Shown in pieces: positions 17,401-26,455 of a DNA stretch of 64,000 bases. The stretch's first letter is position 1. Each line of letters opens with the position of its first letter. The notes below the pieces were generated by a model that saw nothing but the letters and a program-made list of their open reading frames with translations, made no database searches and was not told the DNA's origin. The position numbers and the translations under genes are program-made. The stretch lies in the NCBI RefSeq assembly GCF_006476045.1, contig NZ_SRZY01000029.1, positions 62,001 through 126,000 on the forward strand. The letters are read 5' to 3'. The stretch comes from Sphingobacterium lumbrici. Its GTDB lineage: Bacteria; Bacteroidota; Bacteroidia; Sphingobacteriales; Sphingobacteriaceae.

Positions 17401-18003
17401 TTAGTTTTTCAATTTTGTATCGTATGTAATCGTAATTTCATCGCCTGTTTTGATGGTGCCCATCATCACTGTAGGTGGAGTAACTCCATAGTTTGACATT
17501 TTGAATGTAGCGCTCCCTTTTACTGAAACAGTATTGTCCGAATTGACAGTAGCTGTGGATGACAGGGCCAACGGTTTTGATGTACTTCCTATCGTCAACG
17601 TACCATTGGTTTTGATGATATAATTGCTACCGGATTTGCTAACCGTACCCGATGTAGCCTTATACGTTATATTTTTATTCGCTGATGTATTCAATGCTTT
17701 GTAGGCATTTTTATCCAATCCTGATTTATTACTTTTTAGGCTGGTAGCATCTATGGTAAAACTCAATGCAGAAATGTCTGCGATCTGACCGTCCTTTAAC
17801 GTCATGGTTACATGAGTCTGGCCATTGGACGACTTCATATTCCATTCGTGGAGTGTAGATGTACCATCGATAGTGACGTTACCACTATTGCCGGTATATC
17901 TGGTTTGTCCGAAGGTAGTTGTAATGGACAACAAGCCTACAAAAAGCAAAGCGCCAAGCAGGGAAATTTTCGTTTTTAATCGTGATGTGTTCATATATTT
18001 CAT
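17401..18003 (-). CDS. YceI-family secreted protein (first gene of group)
   Basis: A 200-residue protein: signal peptide (hydrophobic core GALLFVGLLSI, end near TFGQ), then a canonical YceI domain with the N-terminal sequence VTIDGTSTLHEWNMKS, the SLKSNKSGLDKNAYKAL segment and the closing YGVTPPTVMMGTIKTGDE region. The last is typical of Bacteroidetes YceI proteins that sit beside outer-membrane barrels. Ligand unknown; probably a lipid or quinone-like molecule in the periplasm. A TAnnTTTG box lies 41 bp upstream. Confidence 0.88.
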   Translation of the reverse strand: MKYMNTSRLKTKISLLGALLFVGLLSITTTFGQTRYTGNSGNVTIDGTSTLHEWNMKSSNGQTHVTMTLKDGQIADISALSFTIDATSLKSNKSGLDKNAYKALNTSANKNITYKATSGTVSKSGSNYIIKTNGTLTIGSTSKPLALSSTATVNSDNTVSVKGSATFKMSNYGVTPPTVMMGTIKTGDEITITYDTKLKN

Positions 18004-18043
18004 ATTAATAATTATTAAATTATTGTTATGTCTTTCGTTTAAT

Positions 18044-18051
18044 CAAAAGTA
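18044..18051 (-). promoter_or_regulatory. Candidate -7 box of the YceI group
   Basis: Minus-strand TACTTTTG matches TAnnTTTG exactly, 41 bp before the YceI start. Confidence 0.5.
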
Positions 18052-18283
18052 GGTAGGACGAACAGATTACCTCGTGCGGTAAGACAGCTCAAAATATAAT
18101 ATTCCTGACCTTTCTTGCGGAACCAGAACAACTCACAAACATCTGAAAATCAATAATATAAAATTAAAAAATAAGAATAAATAGCGTAGATAATGACGTA
18201 AGACACAATTACTTGTGATTAGATTGCAAATTCGTTAAGTTTGAGAGTACACATATATCATCAAATCATGTTTAAAAAAAGGA

Positions 18284-18291
18284 TATCTTTG
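18284..18291 (+). promoter_or_regulatory. Candidate -7 box of the TatD-TcdA unit
   Basis: TATCTTTG matches TAnnTTTG exactly, 75 bp before the ATG at 18366. Confidence 0.45.
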
Positions 18292-18365
18292 GTTTGGGTA
18301 AGTTTTTTTTACTAACTTTCTTAAAAAATATAAGGTGGCGATTTAGCTCTTTTATAATTATATAG

Positions 18366-19022
18366 ATGCGTATCTCATATATAGATGTCCATACACACAG
18401 TAGAGATGAACGAGACGACGTGTTGTCCCTGCAAAACTGCATAGTCGCCAAAGATTATTTTCCTTCTGCTGTCTGCTCTGTAGGTATACATCCCCGGTAT
18501 ATTGATTTTGATTTTGACAAGCAATACAAAGCGTTGGAAACATATTCAGCAAGGGGCAACGTACTCGCCATCGGAGAATGCGGATTGGATAAACTCACTG
18601 AAACGGAGTGGGATAAACAAATCAGGTGTTTTGAACAGCAGATACAATTGGCAAATGATGTAGGTAAGCCCTTGATCATCCATTGTGTACATGCCTATCA
18701 GGAGATCTGCCAGATACTACTGCAACAAAAAGTGGCTGTTCCGGTGATTTTTCACGGTTTTAATAAAAATATAGCCTTAGCACGCCCCCTATTAAAGCAA
18801 GGCTATCTGATCAGTTTGGGAGCTGATATGCTGAAAGGGGCTAAAAATAATTTAATTACCGATCTGCCGCTGGATAAAATACTCTTAGAAACTGATGATA
18901 AATCTATTAGTATAGTAGATATTTATACGTATTTTTGCGCCGTCCGTAAAATTTCGATGGATCAACTCAGAAATCAACTGGCACAAAATTTTCAAAACGT
19001 ATTTAAGTATTCCTATTTATAA
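18366..19022 (+). CDS. Short TatD-family metal-dependent hydrolase
   Basis: A 218-residue TIM-barrel hydrolase of the TatD family, shorter than the usual 255-265. Metal-ligand motifs are visible: DVHTH at the start, IGECGLD, IIHCVHAY, FHGF and the C-terminal LLETDD. TatD enzymes are DNases or D-aminoacyl-tRNA-related hydrolases; this short type is common in Bacteroidetes. It lies 2 bp upstream of tcdA and is surely co-transcribed. Confidence 0.85.
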   Translation: MRISYIDVHTHSRDERDDVLSLQNCIVAKDYFPSAVCSVGIHPRYIDFDFDKQYKALETYSARGNVLAIGECGLDKLTETEWDKQIRCFEQQIQLANDVGKPLIIHCVHAYQEICQILLQQKVAVPVIFHGFNKNIALARPLLKQGYLISLGADMLKGAKNNLITDLPLDKILLETDDKSISIVDIYTYFCAVRKISMDQLRNQLAQNFQNVFKYSYL

Positions 19023-19024
19023 CT

Positions 19025-19756
19025 ATGAAAGATTTATCTTGGTTATCAAGAACAGAGGCGTTGATAGGACGCGAAGCATTAGAGAAATTAGCCAACTCGC
19101 ATGTAATGGTATTGGGATTAGGCGGTGTAGGTTCATTCGCAGCAGAATTTATCTGTCGTGCGGGGGTAGGTAAAATGACCGTTATCGATGGGGACACTGT
19201 AGATCCTACTAACCGTAACAGGCAACTTCCGGCTTTGGCGACCAATCACGGTGTATCCAAAGCACAAATTATGAAAGAACGGTTATTGGATATTAACCCC
19301 GAATTAAAACTGAACGTAGTAGAAGAGTTTGTAATTCCCGAACGTATTCCCGCTCTGCTGGAATTAAAACCGGATTACATCGTTGAAGCGATAGACAGTA
19401 TCACCCCTAAATTATTTTTAATCCGATCTGCTTATGCGGAAAAAATCCCTTTCGTAAGTTCTATGGGCGCAGGAGGTAAAGTGGATCCAACAAAAATTAA
19501 GATTGCGGATATCAGTAAGTCCTATAACTGTAAACTTGCTCGCCATATTCGTAAAAAATTGCAGAAACACGATATACGTGAAGGGGTAAAAGTTGCCTTT
19601 TCAACCGAGCTGCCTGACAAGTCGTCTCTGTTGTACACAGACGGAAGTAACTATAAAAAATCAGCGTATGGCACCATGTCCTACCTGCCGGCAGCGTTCG
19701 GAGGTGCAATAGCTTCGGTCGCCATCCGTGAGCTGATTGATCGGAAAATAGGATAA
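19025..19756 (+). CDS. tcdA: tRNA threonylcarbamoyladenosine dehydratase
   Basis: A 243-residue E1-like (ThiF/MoeB fold) enzyme with the nucleotide-binding loop LGLGGVGSFAAE, the RNRQLPA segment typical of TcdA, and VEAIDSITPK. TcdA uses ATP to cyclise t6A at tRNA position 37 to ct6A. Length fits TcdA rather than ThiF or MoeB, and no thiamine or molybdopterin genes are adjacent. It follows the TatD gene by 2 bp. Confidence 0.92.
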   Translation: MKDLSWLSRTEALIGREALEKLANSHVMVLGLGGVGSFAAEFICRAGVGKMTVIDGDTVDPTNRNRQLPALATNHGVSKAQIMKERLLDINPELKLNVVEEFVIPERIPALLELKPDYIVEAIDSITPKLFLIRSAYAEKIPFVSSMGAGGKVDPTKIKIADISKSYNCKLARHIRKKLQKHDIREGVKVAFSTELPDKSSLLYTDGSNYKKSAYGTMSYLPAAFGGAIASVAIRELIDRKIG

Positions 19757-19861
19757 CCTATCTTCTTGCTTAACGTAATCCTATAGTAAAATTAACAACA
19801 ATATAATTTATCGTCACACAACTTAATCAACCTACCCGCATAAAAACACTAAAATATTTAG

Positions 19862-19869
19862 TACGTTTG
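19862..19869 (+). promoter_or_regulatory. Candidate -7 box immediately before the exonuclease gene
   Basis: TACGTTTG matches TAnnTTTG exactly and lies only 5 bp from the ATG at 19875, so the mRNA may be leaderless or nearly so. Confidence 0.5.
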
Positions 19870-19874
19870 TATCC

Positions 19875-21230
19875 ATGGAATATGCTATTGTCGATATAGA
19901 AACTACGGGCTCTTATGCAGGAGGAAATGGGATTACCGAAATAGCAATCCTTGTGCATAATGGACAACATCTGATTGAAAAATTCCAGTCTTTAGTAAAC
20001 CCACATCAACCTATCCCCTATCATATTCAGGTATTGACCGGAATAAGTGATAAGATGGTCGAAAATGCCCCATGTTTTCATGAACTCGCACCGAGGATAT
20101 TGGCATTATTAGAAAAGCGTATTTTTGTAGCCCATAATGTCAACTTCGACTATTCTTTTATTTTTCAGGAACTCAAATTAGCCGGGTTCAACTGGAAAGC
20201 CCCTAAGTTATGTACTGTTAGGCTTGCCCGCAAGATAATCCCTAATCTAGCGTCCTATAGCCTGGGCAAATTGTGTCAAAATCTCGGAATCGATATACAG
20301 GATAGACACAGAGCTATGGGTGATGCACAGGCAACAGTGATTTTGTTCGAAAAATTACTACGTGAGGATAAAGAAGGACTCATTTTATCTACCCTCAAAA
20401 AGACAAAGGAACATCGTCTTCCGACACATATCGATGAGGAGGATTTTTTAAAATTACCCGAATCGGCCGGTATATATATCTTTCGGGATAAACATGGAAA
20501 AATCGTCTATGTGGGCAAAGCTATCAATATTAAGAAGCGCGTGTTAAGTCATTTTACAGGCAATAACGGCACCTTAAGACGACAGGCTTTTATCAGTGAG
20601 ATCTGTTCCATAGACTTCGAAGAAAGCGGAACTGAACTCATGGCTTTACTCATGGAATGCCAGATGATAAAGAAGCACTGGCCTCCGCATAACAGCGCAC
20701 TGAAAAAGTATGAACCCAAATTTTGCTTGATGCAGTATGAAGACCAGAAAGGATATCTGCGTCTATTGGTCTCCAAATTCAGTAAAAACGCAGTAGCGGT
20801 GCAATATTTCGAAAGAGCTTCTGATGCAAACCAACTCCTTCTGCAGCTTATAGAGCAGTTCAACCTCGATACCAAAATATGTTCTTTTTATTCGACGGCC
20901 GCTGAAATAAAGCACAAAGTGGCCTATGACAATTTGCCTTCTGTAGAAGAATACAACGAAAGGGTACAGCAGGCAATTGATTACGTTAATGGAAAAAAAA
21001 GTACATTTCTATTAGTGGACCAGGGGCGACATCTGGATGAAAAGTCTTACATCTATTATAAAAACAACACGCTGCATGCTTTTGGTTTTATTGATGCCTC
21101 AAATCAGGCTGGCCAATTGGAAGATTTAATAGCAGAACAAGACCGCTGCACGAGTAACTATTACATGACAAGCCTTGTTCTGCAATATGCCGAAAGATTT
21201 CCGGGTAAGATAACCACACATCCGGACTAA
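19875..21230 (+). CDS. DEDDh exonuclease - GIY-YIG nuclease fusion
   Basis: A 451-residue fusion. Residues about 1-170 form a DnaQ-type 3'-5' exonuclease: DIETTG (D7, E9), HNVNFDYSF and HRAMGDA supply the DEDDh residues. Residues about 200-280 form a UvrC/Cho-like GIY-YIG domain (GIYIFRD, VYVGKA, KKR) with a downstream Glu in ELMALLMECQ. Such fusions occur in Bacteroidetes and Actinobacteria and probably act in DNA repair. The ATG at 19875 is required, as the first catalytic Asp is residue 7. Its end overlaps the convergent M16 gene by 4 bp. Confidence 0.9.
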   Translation: MEYAIVDIETTGSYAGGNGITEIAILVHNGQHLIEKFQSLVNPHQPIPYHIQVLTGISDKMVENAPCFHELAPRILALLEKRIFVAHNVNFDYSFIFQELKLAGFNWKAPKLCTVRLARKIIPNLASYSLGKLCQNLGIDIQDRHRAMGDAQATVILFEKLLREDKEGLILSTLKKTKEHRLPTHIDEEDFLKLPESAGIYIFRDKHGKIVYVGKAINIKKRVLSHFTGNNGTLRRQAFISEICSIDFEESGTELMALLMECQMIKKHWPPHNSALKKYEPKFCLMQYEDQKGYLRLLVSKFSKNAVAVQYFERASDANQLLLQLIEQFNLDTKICSFYSTAAEIKHKVAYDNLPSVEEYNERVQQAIDYVNGKKSTFLLVDQGRHLDEKSYIYYKNNTLHAFGFIDASNQAGQLEDLIAEQDRCTSNYYMTSLVLQYAERFPGKITTHPD

Positions 21231-22507
21231 TCCATTTTGCCCACGACGATTTTCACTAATTTAGAATAGTCAAAATAACGTATAGCAATATCCTGCACGT
21301 TAGCCGGTGTTATTTCTTGTATCACCTTATTATAGTAGCTGTAATAACTTAAATCCAGTCCCGAAAAATAAACTGCCTTAAACTTATCGACGTGCGAAAA
21401 TATACTTTCTAATGACCCCAACATAACACCCAACAAGTAATTACGCACCAACTCCACTTCCTTTACCGAAGGTTGACGTTGTTGAAGATTCTCGAATTCA
21501 TTTTCAATCTCTGTCAAGGCAGCTTTTGTTACCGCTGTGCCCACTTCTGAAGCGATGGTAAAGAAACCTCCATATTTCAAATTCCCTACTGCCGAACCTA
21601 TGCTATAGGTATAGCCCTTATCCTCACGGATATTTGCCATCAAACGGGAACCAAAGAAACCGCCCAGTAAGGTATTTACAAACTGGACTGCCGGAAAATC
21701 AGCATGCGTTCTATTTATCATCAATCCACCCATACGAATGGCGGATTGCAACGCTTCTGTTTTCGATTCCAAAATAAGCTTACCTTCTGGTATAAGCAGT
21801 TGAAGGGAATGCGGTTGTACAATCCCGGGCGCTGTACCCCAATCGTCAGAAAACAATTCATCGACCAATCCAAGTACCGCATTATCTACATTTCCGGCGA
21901 TAAAGAGTGTACAGTTGCTCGGCCTAAACTGTTTATAGTAGAGTTCCAAAAGCGCTTCCCTACCAATGGTATCGTAGGTCTCCGGTGTCGGAACCACTCC
22001 GTACCGTGTAGTACCAAATACCTGTTGATAAAATAAGCGCCGGGCAACAAAATCGTTCTTCTGCAATGAAATCAGTAAAGACTGTTTGTTATTACGAATA
22101 TAGGTATCCAGCTCTTTCTGCGGCATGATACTATTCGTTAAAATATCTTTGACCAAGGGCAACACCTTATCCACATATTTGTGCATGGTATATAACGTCA
22201 GCGCAGTATGGTCAAAACTGTATTCAGGCATCAAATAGGCACCATAAAAATCAATATGTTCCGCTATCTGGGCACTGGTATAGGTCTTTGTTCCCTCTTT
22301 GAGCATCGAACAAAGTACTGTGTTTAACAGTGGATTTTCAGCATCATCAAATACGTTGTCAAATACAAACTCAAATTTTATTAAATCGAGCTCTGCTGCC
22401 TGAAAAACAAAAGCTTTTAATCCATTAGTGTATCCGACAGACTCCGGATGAACCAACGTAAGGTCCTTAATAGTCTGGAATTCGGGAGCAGCAAATCTAT
22501 TCAGCAT
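21227..22507 (-). CDS. M16-family peptidase-like protein, non-catalytic partner
   Basis: A 426-residue M16 (pitrilysin/insulinase-like) protein lacking the zinc-binding HxxEH motif in its N-terminal domain, but with the C-terminal M16 region (GGFFGSRLMANIREDKGYTY) that carries the substrate-binding Arg/Tyr pair. By analogy with mitochondrial processing peptidase and bacterial M16 pairs, it should dimerise with the catalytic subunit encoded just upstream, whose gene it overlaps by 11 bp. Confidence 0.88.
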   Translation of the reverse strand: MLNRFAAPEFQTIKDLTLVHPESVGYTNGLKAFVFQAAELDLIKFEFVFDNVFDDAENPLLNTVLCSMLKEGTKTYTSAQIAEHIDFYGAYLMPEYSFDHTALTLYTMHKYVDKVLPLVKDILTNSIMPQKELDTYIRNNKQSLLISLQKNDFVARRLFYQQVFGTTRYGVVPTPETYDTIGREALLELYYKQFRPSNCTLFIAGNVDNAVLGLVDELFSDDWGTAPGIVQPHSLQLLIPEGKLILESKTEALQSAIRMGGLMINRTHADFPAVQFVNTLLGGFFGSRLMANIREDKGYTYSIGSAVGNLKYGGFFTIASEVGTAVTKAALTEIENEFENLQQRQPSVKEVELVRNYLLGVMLGSLESIFSHVDKFKAVYFSGLDLSYYSYYNKVIQEITPANVQDIAIRYFDYSKLVKIVVGKMD

Positions 22508-23750
22508 GTTGCTCTCCTTTCGCGTGATATATCAAAGTTGACGAGTTTTCTTTTCTAAAAATTTGATTCGCTATTTTTCGGATGTTCTCCTTGGTGACGG
22601 ACAGATATTTACCGACTTCTTTGTTATAATCGGCCGCATCTCCCAATAATTCGTAGTATGCCAGATTCATCGCCTTATCGAGGATTGACAACTCAGCGAA
22701 AAGCATAGTGGATTCAATCTTGTTCTTTACTTTTTCCAATTCCTTATCTTCTACCTCTTTCGCTTTCAAGTTCTCTAATGCTTCCCATAAAGCAGCTTCT
22801 GCGTCAGAAAGGGAAACATTGGCCGATGGTTTACCTTCTACGATAAAAAGATTATCATCGATACTTCCAATCACATACGCATTGACTTCACTAAACAATT
22901 GCTTGTCTTTTATCAGCGAACGATATAGACGAGAAGAGGCTCCCCTGGAAAGAATATCGGACATTAAATCCATGGTCTGGTAGTCTTCGGACAGCCTCCC
23001 CGGGCCATGAAATGCGATATATAGGCTATCTACGGGCACATCGGCTTCTACTTCTTCCCTTCTTGCTTCCAGCTGTTCGGGTTCCTGCGGAAGATTTCGA
23101 TCATACGGAATACCTGCAGGGATATTTCCAAACCATTTTTCAGCTAATGATCTGACCTGTTCGAAATGCACATTTCCGGCCACGACCATAATGGCATTGC
23201 TTGGGGTATAAAATTTATTAAAAAATGCTTTAACATCTTCGATCCTGGCATCCTCAATATGCTTCAACTCTTTACCAATAGTGGCCCAGCGATAGGGATG
23301 CACTTTGTAGGCTAGTGGCCGTAACCGCAGCCACATATCGCCGTATGGCTGGTTGAGGTAACGTTGCTTGAATTCCTCGGAAACCACCTGCCGTTGCACT
23401 TCCAGACTTTGTTCACTAAATGCTAGGCTTAACATCCGATCACTTTCCAACCAAAAAGCGGTTTCCAGGTTATTGGCCGGGAGCGTCAAATAGTAGTTTG
23501 TAATATCATTGCTGGTGAAGGCATTGTTCTCTCCTCCGACTTGTTGCAAAGGACTATCGTAATCCGGAATATGAACCGACCCTCCGAACATCAAATGTTC
23601 GAAAAGGTGAGCAAATCCTGTTTGTTCAGGAGACTCGTCGCGAGCACCTACGTTGTATAAAATATTGACAACTGCCATGGCTGTAGTATGGTCTTCATGT
23701 ACCAATACGTTGAGGCCGTTATCCAATTTAAATCTGTTGAAATTTACCAT
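22497..23750 (-). CDS. M16-family zinc protease, catalytic subunit
   Basis: A 417-residue M16 peptidase with the inverted zinc motif HLFEH at residues 48-52 and the downstream EEF/Glu ligand near residue 125. There is no obvious signal peptide, so a cytoplasmic or peripheral location is possible. It forms a two-subunit pair with the following gene through an 11-bp overlap. The start is 16 bp after the hemF stop on the same strand, so hemF and the proteases may be one transcript. Confidence 0.9.
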   Translation of the reverse strand: MVNFNRFKLDNGLNVLVHEDHTTAMAVVNILYNVGARDESPEQTGFAHLFEHLMFGGSVHIPDYDSPLQQVGGENNAFTSNDITNYYLTLPANNLETAFWLESDRMLSLAFSEQSLEVQRQVVSEEFKQRYLNQPYGDMWLRLRPLAYKVHPYRWATIGKELKHIEDARIEDVKAFFNKFYTPSNAIMVVAGNVHFEQVRSLAEKWFGNIPAGIPYDRNLPQEPEQLEARREEVEADVPVDSLYIAFHGPGRLSEDYQTMDLMSDILSRGASSRLYRSLIKDKQLFSEVNAYVIGSIDDNLFIVEGKPSANVSLSDAEAALWEALENLKAKEVEDKELEKVKNKIESTMLFAELSILDKAMNLAYYELLGDAADYNKEVGKYLSVTKENIRKIANQIFRKENSSTLIYHAKGEQHAE

Positions 23751-23766
23751 CTAATGTATGTGTGAA

Positions 23767-24666
23767 TTAGTTCACCCAATTGATATCTTTTTTTAATAAA
23801 TCTAAAGTATCTTGTTCTGCCGACCCTGGTTCGGCTTTAAAATCATAATACCAATTTGCCTGTGCGGGTAAGCTCATCAATATAGATTCAATACGTCCAT
23901 TTGTTTCTAATCCAAATTTAGTACCCGAATCGTAAACCAAATTGAATTCGACATAACGACCGCGACGCAGCAACTGCCAATCCTTTTCGCGTTGGCTGAA
24001 ATCACGTGTGCGGTGCTTATTTACCAGGTCTGTATAAGTAGGTGCAAATATACGACCTAAATCACACGAAAAATCAAAAATCTGTTCAAAGGTCAATCCG
24101 GTTTTTTCAGGTGTCAGTTTATCGTAAAAAACTCCTCCTATGCCCCGCGTTTCATCACGATGCTTGATAAAGAAATAGTTGTCGGCCCAGGCTTTAAAAT
24201 CGGAATAAAAATGAGGATGATGTTTGTCGCAAACCGATTTAAGCTGTTGATGAAAAAAACAGGCATCTTCCTGTACCACATAATGTGGGGTCAAATCTAT
24301 ACCACCACCAAACCATCTGGTCTGTTCATTTAGTTCAAAATATCGGATGTTCATGTGGATGATCGGAACATGCGGATTATTGGGATGAATAACGATGGAA
24401 ACTCCTGTGGCGAAGAATTCATCTTCTTCAACCCCGAAAGCTTTCTTAATCGCTGCAGGCAGTTTGCCGTGTACTGCTGAAAAATTGACGCCCCCCTTTT
24501 CAATGATATTTCCATTTTGCATGATCCGCGTGCGACCACCGCCACCGCCATCACGTTCCCATAATTCTTCCTGAAATTTTGCGCCTCCATCCAACTTTTC
24601 CAAGGCTTGCGTAATTTCATCTTGTATAGTCTTGTAGGTATCTGCTATATGTCCTTTTGAAATCAT
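23767..24666 (-). CDS. hemF: Oxygen-dependent coproporphyrinogen III oxidase
   Basis: A 299-residue HemF with the glycine-rich GGGGGRTRIM segment, GVNFSAVHG, FGGGIDLTPHYV, the KHRDETRGIGGVFYD region and the closing RGRYVEFNLVYDSGTKFG. HemF uses O2 to convert two propionates of coproporphyrinogen III to vinyls in haem synthesis. Length matches the family. Its start lies 2 bp after the gpsA stop, so the genes are probably co-transcribed. Confidence 0.97.
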   Translation of the reverse strand: MISKGHIADTYKTIQDEITQALEKLDGGAKFQEELWERDGGGGGRTRIMQNGNIIEKGGVNFSAVHGKLPAAIKKAFGVEEDEFFATGVSIVIHPNNPHVPIIHMNIRYFELNEQTRWFGGGIDLTPHYVVQEDACFFHQQLKSVCDKHHPHFYSDFKAWADNYFFIKHRDETRGIGGVFYDKLTPEKTGLTFEQIFDFSCDLGRIFAPTYTDLVNKHRTRDFSQREKDWQLLRRGRYVEFNLVYDSGTKFGLETNGRIESILMSLPAQANWYYDFKAEPGSAEQDTLDLLKKDINWVN

Positions 24667-24668
24667 TG

Positions 24669-25679
24669 CTATGTTAATTTTTCAGCTAATTTTGACACTT
24701 CAAGTGTAGCTGGCTGGTGGTTGTATAATACCTGGTATACCATATTACAAATCGGCATTTCTAACTCATTTTTATGGATGATGCTCTGGATACAATCAGA
24801 AGCATAGTATCCTTCGGCGACCATATTCATTTCCAGCTGAGCAGATTGTACGGTGTACCCCTTACCTATCATATTACCAAAGGTACGATTGCGGCTGAAT
24901 TGCGAATAGGCAGTTACCAAGAGATCGCCAAGATAGACGGAAGCGTTTATTTCGCGGTCGGCGGGATCAATCTCCTGTACAAAATATTCCATCTCCCGAA
25001 TGGCATTTGAAACCAATACAGCTTGAAAATTATCTCCGTACCCCAATCCGTGGCAGATCCCTCCGGCCAAGGCGTATATATTTTTTAAGACTGCACCATA
25101 TTCAACGCCCAAGACATCATCCGAAATATTGGCATTGATATATCTGTTAGATAGCAAATTTGCAACGATTCGTGCCTTATTTAGATCTTTAGAGGCAAAG
25201 GTGAGGTAAGAAAGCTTCTCCTGAGATACTTCTTCGGCGTGACAGGGCCCACCTATTACGACAATATGATCTAACGGGATGCCATACCTTTGATTAAGGT
25301 ATTCTCCAACGATTAAATTTTCATCAGGAATTATTCCTTTAATAGCCGAAACGATAATTTTCCCTTCCAGATCTTGTTTTTCTACCCCTTTTAGTGCAAG
25401 CTTTAAGTACGATGCAGGTGTATTTAAAATCACAATATCGGTAGACTGTATTACTTTTCGCGCATCGGACAACACATGGTCCTTATCTAACTTTACCTCC
25501 ACTGCACTAAGATAAGTCGGATTATGCCGGTATCTATTTATGTATTCCACATCCTCTTCCCTACGTACCCACCAAAAAACTTCTTTTTCTAATTTATTGT
25601 CCGCTAACATCTTGACCATCGCGGTAGCCCAACTACCACTCCCTATGACACTAACTGTATAATCAGATATTTTTTGCAT
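24669..25679 (-). CDS. gpsA: NAD(P)-dependent glycerol-3-phosphate dehydrogenase
   Basis: A 336-residue protein with the N-terminal nucleotide-binding motif VIGSGSWATA, GGPCHAEEV, and the catalytic Lys in GAVLKNIYALA. GpsA makes sn-glycerol 3-phosphate for phospholipid synthesis. The ATG at 25679 is chosen because in-frame ATGs at 25691 and 25697 overlap or nearly touch a perfect -7 box (25695-25702), so they would precede the transcript start. Confidence 0.95.
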   Translation of the reverse strand: MQKISDYTVSVIGSGSWATAMVKMLADNKLEKEVFWWVRREEDVEYINRYRHNPTYLSAVEVKLDKDHVLSDARKVIQSTDIVILNTPASYLKLALKGVEKQDLEGKIIVSAIKGIIPDENLIVGEYLNQRYGIPLDHIVVIGGPCHAEEVSQEKLSYLTFASKDLNKARIVANLLSNRYINANISDDVLGVEYGAVLKNIYALAGGICHGLGYGDNFQAVLVSNAIREMEYFVQEIDPADREINASVYLGDLLVTAYSQFSRNRTFGNMIGKGYTVQSAQLEMNMVAEGYYASDCIQSIIHKNELEMPICNMVYQVLYNHQPATLEVSKLAEKLT

Positions 25680-25694
25680 ATTCAAAACCATGCG

Positions 25695-25702
25695 CAAAGA
25701 TA
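25695..25702 (-). promoter_or_regulatory. Candidate -7 box for gpsA-hemF-M16 unit
   Basis: Minus-strand TATCTTTG matches TAnnTTTG exactly, 15 bp upstream of the gpsA ATG at 25679. Confidence 0.55.
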
Positions 25703-25808
25703 CTTAATATTACGTGAAAGACTATCGATTATCCCCCTCATTATATCGAGTCAGGTACAACTGAAGCACCGTACCAATATTAAAAAGTCTTTTTTTAGTT
25801 GTTCTTAT

Positions 25809-25816
25809 TATCTTTG
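25809..25816 (+). promoter_or_regulatory. Candidate -7 box for the acetyltransferase gene
   Basis: TATCTTTG matches TAnnTTTG exactly, 60 bp before the ATG at 25877; it excludes the upstream alternative start at 25799. Confidence 0.5.
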
Positions 25817-25876
25817 CCGGGAGTTCATTACTACTATCTAAAGTCTCATATCTATTATCTAACATCTACTCGCTAC

Positions 25877-26455
25877 ATGACCACTGAAAAGGAAAAAATG
25901 CTCAACGGAGAAGCCTATTTTGCAACTGATAAAACACTTTCTGAAGACAGAATACATGCGCAGACATTATGCCACAGGTTTAATCAACTGGAACCTAAAC
26001 AGATAAAGGCAAAAAAACAAAATCTAAAAGATCTCCTGGGTAAAACAGGAAAGATGTTTTACATAGAACCTCCCTTCCGATGCGATTACGGTTATAATAT
26101 TGAAATCGGCGAAAATTTTTACGCCAATTATAATCTCACCATCTTGGATTGTGCCCCGGTTCGCATTGGCGACAATGTGATGATAGCACCGAATGTCTCT
26201 TTATTCACGGCCGGGCATCCGATTCATCATGAATTGCGTAACTCCGGGCTGGAATACGCTAATCCGATTACAATCGGTAACAATGTATGGATTGGCGGCA
26301 ATACGGTTATCAACCCTGGTGTAACTATTGGTGACAATACAGTTATCGGCTCGGGATCAGTGGTTACCAAAGATATTCCCGCAAATGTAGTAGCTGTAGG
26401 CAATCCGTGTCGAATTCTCCGAGCAATCACCGATGACGAAAAGTTACTTATTTAG
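25877..26455 (+). CDS. Maltose/galactoside O-acetyltransferase (hexapeptide family)
   Basis: A 192-residue left-handed beta-helix acetyltransferase. The N-terminal Mac domain (TEKEKMLNGEAYFATD) and hexapeptide repeats with the catalytic His in FTAGHPIH and the NNVWIGGN turn are typical of Maa/LacA proteins. It should transfer acetyl from acetyl-CoA to a sugar hydroxyl. The ATG at 25877 opens the Mac motif. Its 3' end overlaps the convergent barrel gene by 8 bp. Confidence 0.88.
   Translation: MTTEKEKMLNGEAYFATDKTLSEDRIHAQTLCHRFNQLEPKQIKAKKQNLKDLLGKTGKMFYIEPPFRCDYGYNIEIGENFYANYNLTILDCAPVRIGDNVMIAPNVSLFTAGHPIHHELRNSGLEYANPITIGNNVWIGGNTVINPGVTIGDNTVIGSGSVVTKDIPANVVAVGNPCRILRAITDDEKLLI

Larger units (their letters stand above)
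18004..18365. other. Divergent promoter region between YceI and TatD genes
   Basis: AT-rich, 362 bp. It contains a minus-strand TACTTTTG at 18044-18051 facing YceI and a plus-strand TATCTTTG at 18284-18291 facing the TatD gene. No coding potential was seen. Confidence 0.5.
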
